DNA of 63,192 bases from an uncultured Geobacteraceae bacterium. Lineage in GTDB: Bacteria; Desulfobacterota; Desulfuromonadia; Geobacterales; Pseudopelobacteraceae. Below, in pieces: positions 20,201 to 28,487 of this stretch (positions within the stretch are counted from its first letter, which is position 1; each line of letters begins with the position of its first letter). The stretch is from contig CAIRBT010000014.1 of assembly GCA_903876875.1 (NCBI GenBank), forward strand, positions 1 through 63,192, read 5' to 3'. Made by a program: the position numbers and the translations under genes. The notes below the pieces were generated by a model. The model was not told the origin of the DNA. It ran no database searches and saw only the letters and a program-made list of their open reading frames with translations.

Positions 20201-22197
20201 TTCCCGGTATGGTTGGGTATTGGACCAAGGATTTACGCTGCAGGTTTGCCAATTCTGCCTATCTGGAGTGGTTTGGAAAGTCACCGGAGGAGATGATCGG
20301 TATTCATATTCATGAGCTTCTGGGGGATGCACTCTATCGCAAAAACGAGCAATTCATTTTGAATGCCCTTGAGGGGAACGCTCAGAAATATGAACGCACC
20401 ATGCTTAAGCATGATGGCAGTACCGGTCACACCTGGGCCCACTATATCCCCGATAGGGAAGAGGGGACCGTCAAGGGTTTTTTTGTGCTGGTCTCGGATA
20501 TTACCGAATTGAAAACGGCTCAGCTTCAGCTGGCACAGCTCAATGAAGCACTGGAGCAGCGCACCGTGGAGGCCGAATCTGCCAATAAAGCCAAGAGTAC
20601 CTTTCTGGCAAATATGAGCCATGAAATTCGTACTCCCATGAATGGCCTGCTCGGCATGGGGTATCTGGCTCTTCAGCAGGACGTCTCACCAAAAGTCCAT
20701 GACTATCTGAGCAAAATGACCTATTCGGCCGAATCATTGATGGGTATTCTCAATGACATACTGGATTTTTCAAAAATTGAAGCCAACATGCTGGCTATTG
20801 AACACGTAGAGTTTTCGACGACCCAACTGCTTGAAAATATGAGTGCCCCCCATAGGGTGGCTGCGGTTAATAAAGGGTTGGAGTTTGTGGTGCCGTTGCC
20901 CGGTTCCTATCCGGAATTTCTGGTCGGTGATCCGTTACGCATACAGCAAGTTATCGGTAATTTATTGAGCAATGCCATTAAATTCACCGCCATGGGTCTG
21001 GTTGAATACTCCCTTACCACTGTCGAAGAGGATCGGGTAACCAACCGCGTCAAGCTGTTGTGTGCCGTGCGAGATACCGGCATCGGTATCGCTCTGGATC
21101 AACAGGAACAGCTGTTCCTCCCCTTCACCCAGTCGGATACCTCAATAAGTCGGGAATATGGGGGCACCGGACTGGGGCTGTCAATTTGTCGCAGTCTCGT
21201 CACCATGATGGGGGGGGAACTTTCTGTGCAAAGTGTCCCCGGCATTGGGAGTTCCTTTAGCTTTTCACTCTGGCTGGGCTATGGTACTGCTGCTCCGGTG
21301 CTTGACAACCAACAGGAGGTACCTGCTGACCGTGTAGGAGGGGGGACTAGTCAGGTAACTCGTCTCGACCGTATGTCGATGGATTTGCAGGGGGTACGGA
21401 TTCTGTTGGCTGACGATAACCCCATTAATACCCAGTTGGCTTCCGAGCTTCTTGAAAAAAAAGGTGCAGCGGTTACTTCCGTGGCCAACGGCAGTGAAGC
21501 GGTGGAAGAGGTTCAACGGACAAATGGTGCCTTTGATCTGGTGCTTATGGACGTTCGTATGCCGGTTATGGATGGTTATACGGCAACAAAGCTCATCAGG
21601 GAACGGTGGGATGGGGAGCGATTGCCCATTATTGCCGTAACCGCCCATGCCATGCTGGAGGAACGTGAACGCTGTTTACGTGCCGGTATGAATGATCTGC
21701 TGACCAAGCCGCTTAATCCCAAAACGCTGTTTATGAAGGTCGGAGCGGTGACGCACCGTACCATTACGTGTGATGTGGACGGCACTACGCTGCCTGAAAA
21801 CAGTATCCCCTCACTACGGCTGCCCGGTTTAAATGTTGAGGAGATGCTGGGGCGTTGTTTGAACGATAGTACGCTGTTGAAGAAAATCGTTACCGGTTTT
21901 ATCCGGGAGGGGAGCGAGTTGGCTGATGCGCTTATTTCGGCCATTTACACCGGTAATCTGGAGAATATTGATTATCTTGCCCATAGCTTGAAAGGGTTGT
22001 CCGGTAACATTGGTGCCACCTCGCTCTGTACCCTCTGTAAAGAAATTGAAAAAGCGGTTGAACAGAAGTCGCCACTCAGCACGATTCAAAAATTTTCACC
22101 GGTGATACGTTATAAAATGGATGTGTTGCTGAAGAATATTGATACCGTTATAGCCATGGACGACGCTGAGTTTGTCGCAGCAGAGAGATGGAGCTGA
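17263..22197 (+). CDS. CheB-CheR-PAS hybrid kinase with receiver and HPt
   Basis: 1644 aa from ATG 17263, which has AAGGA about 8 bp upstream; TTG 17218 or ATG 17242 would add up to 15 residues. Domain order: CheB methylesterase (residues 20-205; triad-like Ser28 in GASAGG, His55 in VVQHLSPD, Asp147 in SGTGSDGARG), CheR methyltransferase (about 220-470; WVAGCSTGEEAYSL SAM site, ATDIDDNAI, SCRNLLIYL), a heptad-repeat coiled coil (about 660-740, NEELQ/STNEEL units), two or three PAS domains (about 745-1095), HisKA (His1120 in [10 protein letters not shown]), HATPase (DTGIGI, GGTGLGLSI), receiver (D1430), and a C-terminal HPt (His1574 in AHSLKGLSGNIGA). All catalytic residues look intact. Targets could be chemoreceptors or its own partners. 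Confidence 0.9.
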   Translation: MKSTVKKKKAPETVRLEQPTHFVAVGASAGGLEAIELFFTNMPPDSGLAFIVVQHLSPDYKSLMVELLSKKTNMPVHRAEDGMLVMPNNVYLIPPKKNLTIFHQKLILSEQDHSRGINLPIDIFIRSLAEDQGEKAIGIILSGTGSDGARGVRAIKEAGGMVMVQSEESAKFDGMPRAAISTGVADFILPPAKLPGQLLAYVKHPYTSKSERSETLLSDEDGLVRIFSLLREKCKVDFTYYKPSTITRRIERRMSITQSDKIKDYVAYMLGYPSEIVSLYRELLIGVTSFFRDPVAFEFLAENVLPELISANKSSEFRLWVAGCSTGEEAYSLAITTRECMERLGVNLDVKIFATDIDDNAIHYAAAGSYPESIAADISPRLLSKYFNRRDDYFQISRTIREMVVFAQHNLLKDPPFTNINLISCRNLLIYLQPVLQNKVLEFFNFSLSSGSALFLGSSESTGDMSEYFEVVDLKSKIYRSVGRVRQFSDIYPVPNINDARKREIKGYFNGSRRSRVSDEEQVLERFISSIAGNLLPLTLIVNELMEIQQIIGDASAYFRLPSGKIVNDISKMAIKELVIPISTGIQKVLRKNQDLRFSNIRIKGNEGTRSIDLRISQLTQAKGHEPLVAVMIEETKRVDTFDPLQSSVTTYDISKETEERLRDLEHELQVTRENLQATVEELETSNEELQATNEELLASNEELQSTNEELQSTNEELFTVNSEYQSKIVELSELHNDIDNLLSATQIGNLILDNNLDVRRFSKKCTDIYKLLDGDIGRPITHLSHYLVDVDPIDVVREVQITNHQKDLEVQTLDGHWYLMRVIPYAIGQKSFSGTVLSFIDIMALKQSENSFRTVLEKAADAVLLFDKMGRHTFVNQNAASMLGYSPHELMSLTTADIAPSINLVERVFSTDSQQPESKVSIETVLLHKDRSIIPVEINAVLLTDGTAYSSCRDITARKAIEERLEHSERFMRKLIDVIPGMVGYWTKDLRCRFANSAYLEWFGKSPEEMIGIHIHELLGDALYRKNEQFILNALEGNAQKYERTMLKHDGSTGHTWAHYIPDREEGTVKGFFVLVSDITELKTAQLQLAQLNEALEQRTVEAESANKAKSTFLANMSHEIRTPMNGLLGMGYLALQQDVSPKVHDYLSKMTYSAESLMGILNDILDFSKIEANMLAIEHVEFSTTQLLENMSAPHRVAAVNKGLEFVVPLPGSYPEFLVGDPLRIQQVIGNLLSNAIKFTAMGLVEYSLTTVEEDRVTNRVKLLCAVRDTGIGIALDQQEQLFLPFTQSDTSISREYGGTGLGLSICRSLVTMMGGELSVQSVPGIGSSFSFSLWLGYGTAAPVLDNQQEVPADRVGGGTSQVTRLDRMSMDLQGVRILLADDNPINTQLASELLEKKGAAVTSVANGSEAVEEVQRTNGAFDLVLMDVRMPVMDGYTATKLIRERWDGERLPIIAVTAHAMLEERERCLRAGMNDLLTKPLNPKTLFMKVGAVTHRTITCDVDGTTLPENSIPSLRLPGLNVEEMLGRCLNDSTLLKKIVTGFIREGSELADALISAIYTGNLENIDYLAHSLKGLSGNIGATSLCTLCKEIEKAVEQKSPLSTIQKFSPVIRYKMDVLLKNIDTVIAMDDAEFVAAERWS

Positions 22198-22250
22198 GAC
22201 TTCATTGTGTAGGTATTTTGATGGTAATTACTTGATTGGAGATTGTTACC

Positions 22251-24554
22251 GTGGATAAAACAGGGACAATTTTAATAGTTGATGACTCCTCTGTGAGTCT
22301 GATGATGCTGGAGGGGGGGCTTTTACCCCAGTATAACGTTATCTGTGCGACGAGCGGTGCGGAAGCCCTGGGGACTGCTCGCCAGCGAAAACCTGACCTT
22401 ATCCTGCTTGACATTGTTATGCCAAAAATGGACGGCTTTGAAGTGTGTCGTCGTCTGAAGCAGGATGAGCACCTTGCCGATATTCCGGTCATCATGGTCA
22501 CCGCACTGGATCAAGCCGAGAGTGAACTGCTCGGATTGAAACTTGGTGCCATCGACTTTATTACCAAACCGTATAACCTGGAGCTGGTTCGCTTGCGGGT
22601 GAGTAACCATCTGAAATTGAAATTTCAGAGCGAAGAACTCATTAAGAATCGTGAACTACTGCTTGATGCAACGGAAGCGGCCAACACCCTTGATGGTTTA
22701 TCGACGGAAATCTGTGTTGTTGACGAGTCCGGCACCATCACCAGGACAAACCAGGCCTGGGAGCGGTTTGTCTCTGAAAATAATGGTGTTACGGAATTGT
22801 GCGGTGTGGGGGTTAATTATTTATCGGTATGCAGTGCTCCGTCTCTGGCTGGGGATAAAAATCTTGCGGAGTTGGTCGATGGCATTCGGTCGGTACTGAA
22901 CGGTTCCCTGCCGGAGTACATTGCCGAATACCAGTGTAATGCACCCGATAAGGAGCGGTGGTTCACCTGTAAGGTGTCACCATTTTCTACTGCCGGGGTA
23001 AATTATGCGGTCATAGCACATATTGATATCTCATGGCGCAAGTTTACGGAGCGGGAACTGCTCAAGTTCTCACGTACCATAGAGCAGAGTCCGGTGAGTG
23101 TTGTTATCACCGATGCCAAGGGAATTATTGAGTATGTAAATCCCTACACAGCAAAGGTTACCGGCTATGGAGCCGCTGAGTTGGTTGGGCAAAGTCCACG
23201 GGTTTTTAAGTCAGAAGTGACCCCCGCGCAGACTCACCGGGAGTTGTGGGAGACCATCTCCGCCGGTCGGGTCTGGGAAGGGGAGTTAGTAAACCGGCGT
23301 CAGGATGGCAGTTTGTTTAGTGAACACGCCATCATAACACCCATTCACAATGAGCTTGATTGGACGACCCACTACGTTGCCATCAAAGAGGATATCACCG
23401 AGAAAAAAGCCCTTGTTGAACAGCTCATCCGTTCCCAGAGAATTGAGACGGTGGGGCAACTTGCCGGTGGGCTTGCCCATGATTTGAATAATATTCTGAC
23501 GGTCATTATGGGGTATGGTTCCTTATTGCAGATTCAAACCCTGAGTGTTCAACAGCGGGAGTATGTCGAGGGCATAATGGACGCGTCGAAAAAAGCCAAT
23601 GCCCTGACCCATGGTATGATGGCATATAGTCGGACGCAAATAATGAAACTGAGTATTCAGGACATTAATGTCGTCTTAGAGCAGGCAAGCCACTTGATTA
23701 CACAGGTGATTCGGGAAGATATTGAATTCACACTGACACTTGCCGAGATGCCGCTCATGGTACAGATTGATCCGGGGCAGATAGAGCAGGTATTAATGAA
23801 CCTTGCCAGTAATGCCCGGGATGCCATGCCACAGGGGGGGCAGCTGCAGATCTCCGTGGCACCCTGCGGCAGTGAACGTGACAGCATTTCAGGACCTCAC
23901 ACGACAGCTGTGGCGATTACCGTACGGGATACGGGCCACGGTATCAGCAATGAAACATGCAAGCGGATTTTCGATCCCTTCTTTACGACAAAAGAGGTGG
24001 GAAAAGGCACGGGGCTTGGTTTGTCAATGGTCCACGGTATTGTTAAACAGCATAATGGTACCATTGAGGTGGAAAGCAGAGAGGGTGTGGGGACAACCTT
24101 TGTACTTACTCTGCCCCTTACCGAACAGGTGATGGTGGAAGAGCTGCCGACAGCGGTGACCAATGATGTCTGCTCTGCCGTGCCACTCAAGAAAAAGACC
24201 GGTAAAATACTGCTTGTGGAGGATTATGGCGATTGCCGTGCGGTGCTGGAAGAATTCCTCACCCGTAATGGTTATGACGTTATTCCGGCGGTTGATGGCC
24301 ATGACGCCGTAGTTAAATATCGGCAACAGAAGGATGCTATCCGGCTCGTTATCTCGGATATCGTTATGCCGAAGATGAGTGGCAAAGAAGCCTATGATGC
24401 AATCAGAGCCCTCTCGGCAACGGTTAAATTTATTTTTATGAGTGGCCATACCCGGGATATTGTCCAGACTCAGGGGGATATTGGCAATGCAGAAATACTG
24501 GTAAAGCCGATATCGCCAGCGGAGTTATTACGTAAGGTGGCAGAGCTGTTTTGA
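22251..24554 (+). CDS. REC-PAS-PAS hybrid kinase with C-terminal receiver
   Basis: 767 aa from GTG 22251, which has GGAG at 22238-22241; a TTG five codons upstream is less likely. The first receiver has D54 (LILLDIVMPKMDG) and TKPYN lysine. Two PAS domains follow (about 140-380), highly similar to the fourth and fifth PAS of the gene at 13400. HisKA is the LAHDLNNIL type with His410; HATPase has DTGHGIS and GTGLGLSMVHGI; the C-terminal receiver has D703 (VISDIVMPKMSG). This HisKA subtype differs from the SHEIRTP type of the neighbouring kinases, so the shared PAS region was combined with a different kinase core. Confidence 0.9.
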   Translation: MDKTGTILIVDDSSVSLMMLEGGLLPQYNVICATSGAEALGTARQRKPDLILLDIVMPKMDGFEVCRRLKQDEHLADIPVIMVTALDQAESELLGLKLGAIDFITKPYNLELVRLRVSNHLKLKFQSEELIKNRELLLDATEAANTLDGLSTEICVVDESGTITRTNQAWERFVSENNGVTELCGVGVNYLSVCSAPSLAGDKNLAELVDGIRSVLNGSLPEYIAEYQCNAPDKERWFTCKVSPFSTAGVNYAVIAHIDISWRKFTERELLKFSRTIEQSPVSVVITDAKGIIEYVNPYTAKVTGYGAAELVGQSPRVFKSEVTPAQTHRELWETISAGRVWEGELVNRRQDGSLFSEHAIITPIHNELDWTTHYVAIKEDITEKKALVEQLIRSQRIETVGQLAGGLAHDLNNILTVIMGYGSLLQIQTLSVQQREYVEGIMDASKKANALTHGMMAYSRTQIMKLSIQDINVVLEQASHLITQVIREDIEFTLTLAEMPLMVQIDPGQIEQVLMNLASNARDAMPQGGQLQISVAPCGSERDSISGPHTTAVAITVRDTGHGISNETCKRIFDPFFTTKEVGKGTGLGLSMVHGIVKQHNGTIEVESREGVGTTFVLTLPLTEQVMVEELPTAVTNDVCSAVPLKKKTGKILLVEDYGDCRAVLEEFLTRNGYDVIPAVDGHDAVVKYRQQKDAIRLVISDIVMPKMSGKEAYDAIRALSATVKFIFMSGHTRDIVQTQGDIGNAEILVKPISPAELLRKVAELF

Positions 24555-24593
24555 AAGCGGGACATTACTTATTGAACAGGAGAAAGAGTACCG

Positions 24594-24971
24594 ATGGCCA
24601 GAATACTTGTTATTGACGATAATGAAGATATTAGAAAAATAATTAAACAGTTTCTCGTTTTTGATGGGCATCTGGTGGATACGGCATGTAACGGCACCGA
24701 AGGGCTCCGGTTGGCACATGAAAACTCCTATCAGGTTGTGATAACCGATATTATCATGCCGGAAAAAGATGGGCTGGAAGTCTTGATGAACCTGAGGAAA
24801 AGCTTTCTGGGAATGGGTATTATCGTGATTACCGGTGGCTCTGTCAAATTGGATATTCTTGATTTGGAACAGACCGCACAAGTCCTTGGTGCAGACAGGG
24901 TGATGCTCAAGGGGCTGGATTATGATCTTCTGCGGAGCACGGTACACGAGCTTGTTGCAGCGTATGGGTAG
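24594..24971 (+). CDS. Single-domain response regulator
   Basis: 125 aa consisting of one receiver: acidic pair at residues 8-9 (VIDDNED), phospho-acceptor D52 (VVITDIIMPEKDG), the switch Thr80, and K106 (MLKGLD). No output domain, so it probably works as a phosphorelay intermediate or CheY-like protein. AGGAGAAAG precedes ATG 24594. It lies 39 bp after the kinase gene at 22251 and is likely cotranscribed; the kinase could donate phosphate to it or use it as a shuttle. Confidence 0.9.
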   Translation: MARILVIDDNEDIRKIIKQFLVFDGHLVDTACNGTEGLRLAHENSYQVVITDIIMPEKDGLEVLMNLRKSFLGMGIIVITGGSVKLDILDLEQTAQVLGADRVMLKGLDYDLLRSTVHELVAAYG

Positions 24972-25055
24972 CCCCCCTCTGGACAGCTGCCCGAGCGGTT
25001 TGCTGGGTTAATTCCCAGAGAGAAACAGATTAAATTAACAAGACAATAAAAGTCC

Positions 25056-25082
25056 TTTATATTTTCTCCCTGACGCCGATAT
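25056..25082 (+). promoter_or_regulatory. Possible sigma-28 (FliA) type promoter
   Basis: GCCGATAT at 25075-25082 is close to the GCCGATAA -10 box of flagellar sigma-28 promoters. The -35 region fifteen bases upstream is only TTTA (25056-25059) instead of TAAA; a TAAA at 25047-25050 is too far. It lies 45 bp before the small gene at 25127 and the FlaG-like gene. The -10 match and gene context are the only support. Confidence 0.35.
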
Positions 25083-25126
25083 GGTAGGTAACAGCAGTTT
25101 TACAATACCATCAGGAGGGTACCTCT

Positions 25127-25348
25127 ATGTCAGTATCGGGAATTTCATCGAGTAGCGTATCAGCTACGTATACTCCGCCAGCTCCACAGGCACAGGCGGC
25201 CAAAGCACCAGCACAGGCACCCAAAGTAGACACGGTAACCATATCGAAACAGGCTCAGGCCTTGGCTAAGGATGGTGATACACAGGCACAGGAAGCGGCT
25301 GAGAGCGGAGCGGAAAAAGCATCCGAAAAGGTAAAAGGCAAAGCTTGA
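25127..25348 (+). CDS. Small Ala/Gln/Ser-rich protein of unknown function
   Basis: 73 aa, ATG 25127 with a strong AGGAGGG about 9 bp upstream. The sequence is low complexity: Ser-rich N-terminus, a Pro/Ala/Gln middle (PAPQAQAAKAPAQAPK), VDTVTISKQAQAL, then an acidic-lysine tail. Short proteins with a VDTVTISKQAQ-type segment occur beside flagellar or chemotaxis genes in related bacteria (recalled pattern, not checked). No signal peptide. Good ribosome binding site and tight spacing to the next gene (31 bp) argue that it is real. Confidence 0.65.
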   Translation: MSVSGISSSSVSATYTPPAPQAQAAKAPAQAPKVDTVTISKQAQALAKDGDTQAQEAAESGAEKASEKVKGKA

Positions 25349-25379
25349 TTTTGTCGATGTAGTAACGTAGGAGTCCATC

Positions 25380-25736
25380 ATGAACGTTAATTCTATTGAA
25401 ACCGGGAATGCTCCGTTCAAGCTGCCAACATTTACCCATACGGTTTCTGCAAAGCAACCGGTGAAGGATTATTCAAAAGTTGCCGATGCTGCGAACGGCC
25501 AGGAAACGCAACTGAAGGCTCTTGACACTAAAACGGCGGCACCTGCAGTTGTCGCCAGTGAGAAGCCCTCCCGCTCCATGAGCCACATGGTTGAATCGTA
25601 TGATGCCAGCGGCAGGGCGGTTACCAAGTTTGTCGATAGTGGTAACAATGTGATCTATCAGACACCGTCAGAAATGGTGCTGAAAACCCAGGAACTGATG
25701 ACGAAACCGGAGTCTTCAACAAATGTAACCGGTTAG
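25380..25736 (+). CDS. FlaG-like small protein
   Basis: 118 aa, ATG 25380 with GTAGGAG upstream. The C-terminal 50 residues (VESYDASGRAVTKFVDSG, then NVIYQTPSEMVLKTQEL) fit the FlaG pattern of a strand pair ending in an IPSE-like helix start (here TPSE). FlaG proteins affect flagellar filament length or assembly. The N-terminal half is low complexity. It is followed by a strong terminator. Assignment rests on a short motif, so it is moderate. Confidence 0.55.
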   Translation: MNVNSIETGNAPFKLPTFTHTVSAKQPVKDYSKVADAANGQETQLKALDTKTAAPAVVASEKPSRSMSHMVESYDASGRAVTKFVDSGNNVIYQTPSEMVLKTQELMTKPESSTNVTG

Positions 25737-25763
25737 ATTCATTCTGTATGCTACAACAAAATT

Positions 25764-25802
25764 AACCGGGTATGGGGCACATGGCTCCATACCCGGTTTT
25801 TG
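25764..25802 (+). terminator. Rho-independent terminator after the FlaG-like gene
   Basis: Perfect 12-bp stem AACCGGGTATGG (25764-25775) / CCATACCCGGTT (25787-25798), an 11-nt loop that can pair further, then a T run. Serves the plus-strand genes; the A-rich left flank is compatible with some bidirectional activity. Confidence 0.85.
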
Positions 25803-25817
25803 TGTTCTGTCTACTTA

Positions 25818-25846
25818 GTTTCTGTCCGGAGTTTCCGGACAGAAAC
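25818..25846 (-). terminator. Hairpin at the 3' end of the minus-strand chemoreceptor
   Basis: Perfect 12-bp stem GTTTCTGTCCGG (25818-25829) / CCGGACAGAAAC (25835-25846) with a 5-nt loop, four bases after the receptor stop codon. There is no clear T run on the minus strand, so it may act with the adjacent terminator or as an RNA-end stabiliser. Confidence 0.5.
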
Positions 25847-25849
25847 TCG

Positions 25850-27805
25850 CTATTTATGTGCGGCGTACTCGCGGCGGGTATTTTCCAGGGTGTCCATGAT
25901 CGAGCGGGAAACCTGTTCAATTTCATTCATTAATTTATCGGCCAGTTGTTGCTGCCCGGAATTGACCGCCACAATTGCATCCTTTGAAAGTGCGTGAATA
26001 CGTTCATGGGGGGGGGTGATTGCCCGGAAGCTTGGCAAGTTGCCACATAACGCAGTGCCTTCGGTGTCATACCATTTGCCAAAACGGCAATTATGGTGGT
26101 CGGGCAGGCTGCTGTTGTCTATTTTTGTTTCACCACGCACGGCAGATCTGATCCGGTTGACAAACAGGCGGTGGTCGTTTGCCGCCACGGTGAGCATGAG
26201 AATATCACTCCCCCTGGTTTTGAAGCGCCGTATGGAGGTCTGCAGCTCTTCGGACATTTTAGATAAATGTTCTGACTCTGCAGATTGACTCCGCGTCATC
26301 TGGACGGCACGATCAAACGAATCGGTCATCAGATGGATGTTGCCGCTAATTTCATCGGTGGTGCGGGTCTGCTCTTCCGCCGCTGTGGAAATTTGTTGTA
26401 CCTGATTGGCAACTTCACCGATCTGTTGTAAAATTTCCCGCAGTGCTTCCCCCGACCGTTCGGTGTCTTTGCTCCCCTGGGCGACTTGCAGTACCCCGGT
26501 GTTCATCGCCGTAACGGCAACCGCCGTTTCCGACTGGATGGCCTTGATCATGTCGCCAATTTCCCGTGTGGCACGGGTGGTTCTCTCCGCCAAGGCGCGC
26601 ACCTCATCGGCAACTACGGCAAAACCTCTCCCCTGTTCTCCTGCCCGTGCCGCTTCAATGGCGGCGTTCAGTGCCAGCAGGTTGGTCTGATCTGCAATGT
26701 CTTCAATGGTGCCGATGATGGCACCGATTTGATCCGAACGTGCGCCAAGGCTTTCTATGACAGATGCCGTATGCTTGACCTGCTCGGAAATTTTTTCCAT
26801 GCCGGTTACGGTCGCTTCGGTTACCGTCATCCCCTCATGGGCAACATTGTTTGAGTGCTCGGAGCTTGTTGCCGCCAGCGAACAGTTGCGGGCAATGTCG
26901 TTTGATGTGGCGGACATCTCTTCACTGGCCGTTGCCACTGAAGTTGCCTGCAATGCCGCCTGTTCAATGCCGGTGGAAATGTTCTGGGCCGAAGCCTGGA
27001 TAGCACCTGCCGATGCAGCAACATTGATGGCGGTTCGCGCCGCCTCGGAAAAGAGCTGCTCAAGATTTTCCAGGAAATGATTGAAATAGGTACTTACCTG
27101 TGCGAGCTCATCGGTGCCGGTCTCGTCGAGCCGTTTGGTCAGGTCCCCATCCCCTTCTGATAATTCATAGACGTTGTCAACAAATGCATTTATCCGCCTC
27201 ATAATGACTATTCTCAGCAGTATGTAGAGACCGGCGGCCCCGCACAACACCGCAAGGACAGAACAGACCGCCAGCAGAAAACTTGTTTCTTTGGTGGCCT
27301 CGTAGGCCTGTTCAACACTGGTTCTCAGTTTGAGGACGCCGTTAAACTTGACGTCAGCACCATGGCATTGCTTGCAACGCTCTTCATTGGCCAGTGGCAT
27401 ATTTATTTCCAACAGATGGGTGCCGTTTTCCACCACCTCCCGGTCTACCTGCTGGCCACTTTTCAGTGCGGAAAAAATCAACTCATCGCCCCGTGACTTT
27501 GAACCTCGCTCAAGCCCTTCCGCATTGTACAGTGCCACGGACGCAAGTTGCTTGTTCTCGATAATTTCCCGGATCTTGGCATCAATTTTTGCCCGGTCGC
27601 CACTGAGCATGTAGTCTTTGATATCCGAGCCGATTATTTTGGCCGAATTGGTGCTGTTAACCATTTGCAGTTTGATTAACTGCTTTTTCGTCAGGTGAGT
27701 AGTAGAAATACTGACCGCGAGTAGGGAGGCTACCAGAATTAGTAACGCAGCAAACATGATTTTGTTCGACACGGAAAAGCCGGATATGGACAGCCTCTTT
27801 TTCAT
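25850..27805 (-). CDS. Chemoreceptor with CxxCH heme-type sensor and CZB zinc domain
   Basis: 651 aa. TM1 about residues 17-35, periplasmic domain about 36-173 with C144-K-Q-C147-H148, a c-type heme attachment motif, in a fold like the Tll0287/DUF3365 sensors. TM2 about 175-201, HAMP about 202-255, then the MCP signalling domain with the hairpin tip [20 protein letters not shown]. The C-terminal 120 residues form a CZB domain: NDHRLFVNRI, HHNCRFGKWY, PPHERIH, supplying the three His and one Cys for zinc. Expected: redox- or heme-ligand-controlled taxis signal plus cytoplasmic zinc/HOCl sensing. The gene converges with the FlaG-like gene. Confidence 0.9.
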   Translation of the reverse strand: MKKRLSISGFSVSNKIMFAALLILVASLLAVSISTTHLTKKQLIKLQMVNSTNSAKIIGSDIKDYMLSGDRAKIDAKIREIIENKQLASVALYNAEGLERGSKSRGDELIFSALKSGQQVDREVVENGTHLLEINMPLANEERCKQCHGADVKFNGVLKLRTSVEQAYEATKETSFLLAVCSVLAVLCGAAGLYILLRIVIMRRINAFVDNVYELSEGDGDLTKRLDETGTDELAQVSTYFNHFLENLEQLFSEAARTAINVAASAGAIQASAQNISTGIEQAALQATSVATASEEMSATSNDIARNCSLAATSSEHSNNVAHEGMTVTEATVTGMEKISEQVKHTASVIESLGARSDQIGAIIGTIEDIADQTNLLALNAAIEAARAGEQGRGFAVVADEVRALAERTTRATREIGDMIKAIQSETAVAVTAMNTGVLQVAQGSKDTERSGEALREILQQIGEVANQVQQISTAAEEQTRTTDEISGNIHLMTDSFDRAVQMTRSQSAESEHLSKMSEELQTSIRRFKTRGSDILMLTVAANDHRLFVNRIRSAVRGETKIDNSSLPDHHNCRFGKWYDTEGTALCGNLPSFRAITPPHERIHALSKDAIVAVNSGQQQLADKLMNEIEQVSRSIMDTLENTRREYAAHK

Positions 27806-27858
27806 AACACCACCTTAGAATATCATCATTGATTATGACTGATAATTATTACATAACT

Positions 27859-27888
27859 CCTATACAATTATTTTGTTGTTGCTGTCAA
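27859..27888 (-). promoter_or_regulatory. Predicted sigma-70 promoter of the chemoreceptor gene
   Basis: On the minus strand TTGACA (27888-27883) is followed after 16-18 bp by TGTATA / TATAGG (27866-27859), about 55 bp upstream of the ATG. No GCCGATAA sigma-28 box was seen here. Confidence 0.4.
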
Positions 27889-27899
27889 TACTGTTTGAA

Positions 27900-28484
27900 T
27901 CAAAGTGAAATCACCCGAAGAAACCACCGTTCTCCGGCGCGGAGCAGCCAGAAGAACAGTTCGGCAACGGTGTGGTTTCCCAGGGCAATGTAGGGGGAAC
28001 GGATGTAGCAGGGGGGGGCACCGGCAATCAGGGCCGCCAGGCAGCCGGTGAGCAGACGGTCATCCACCATCAGAATTGCGGAGTGGGGAACGATGGCAAG
28101 TTCAGCTACCCGGTTAATGCCGTCCGGGTACGGTTTTTTCCGTACTCCGGAGATAAAACGGATGGCGGGAAAGTTTTTGGCAAACCAGTGCCGTCGGCCG
28201 TCGGTCGGTTTATTGGAGAGGATGAAAATTTTATCACCGGTGAACAACTCTTGGCAACGTTGCAGCCACTGAACCGCCTCGGGGAGCGGTTCGGGGGAAC
28301 CGTGGGGAGCCAGCACTCCGTCGAAATCCAGTGCCAAGGCACCAATCCCCGCCTGGCGAAGGGTTTCCGGATTCAGTGTCAGGATGCAGTTGTCAGACGG
28401 GGTGTCTTTCAACAGTTTCCGGAGTTCCCGTCGGTGCAGGGCGGCCAGTGAAAGACTGGCTATCATACGGGACAGAAATGCCAT
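27900..28484 (-). CDS. YqeG-like HAD-family phosphatase
   Basis: 194 aa. HAD motif I is LALDFDGVLAPHG, motif II FILSNKP, motif III region SGVRKKPYPDG, motif IV LMVDDRLLTG. The short core without a large cap domain and the motif spacing resemble YqeG (HAD-IIIA subfamily). Substrate unknown. It follows the protoglobin-PsiE gene by three bases (28488 versus 28484), so the two are probably in one operon with hypBFCD. The LVSxxGxR part near residue 110 (GVRKKP) carries the conserved lysine. Confidence 0.8.
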   Translation of the reverse strand: MAFLSRMIASLSLAALHRRELRKLLKDTPSDNCILTLNPETLRQAGIGALALDFDGVLAPHGSPEPLPEAVQWLQRCQELFTGDKIFILSNKPTDGRRHWFAKNFPAIRFISGVRKKPYPDGINRVAELAIVPHSAILMVDDRLLTGCLAALIAGAPPCYIRSPYIALGNHTVAELFFWLLRAGERWFLRVISL

Positions 28485-28487
28485 GGC

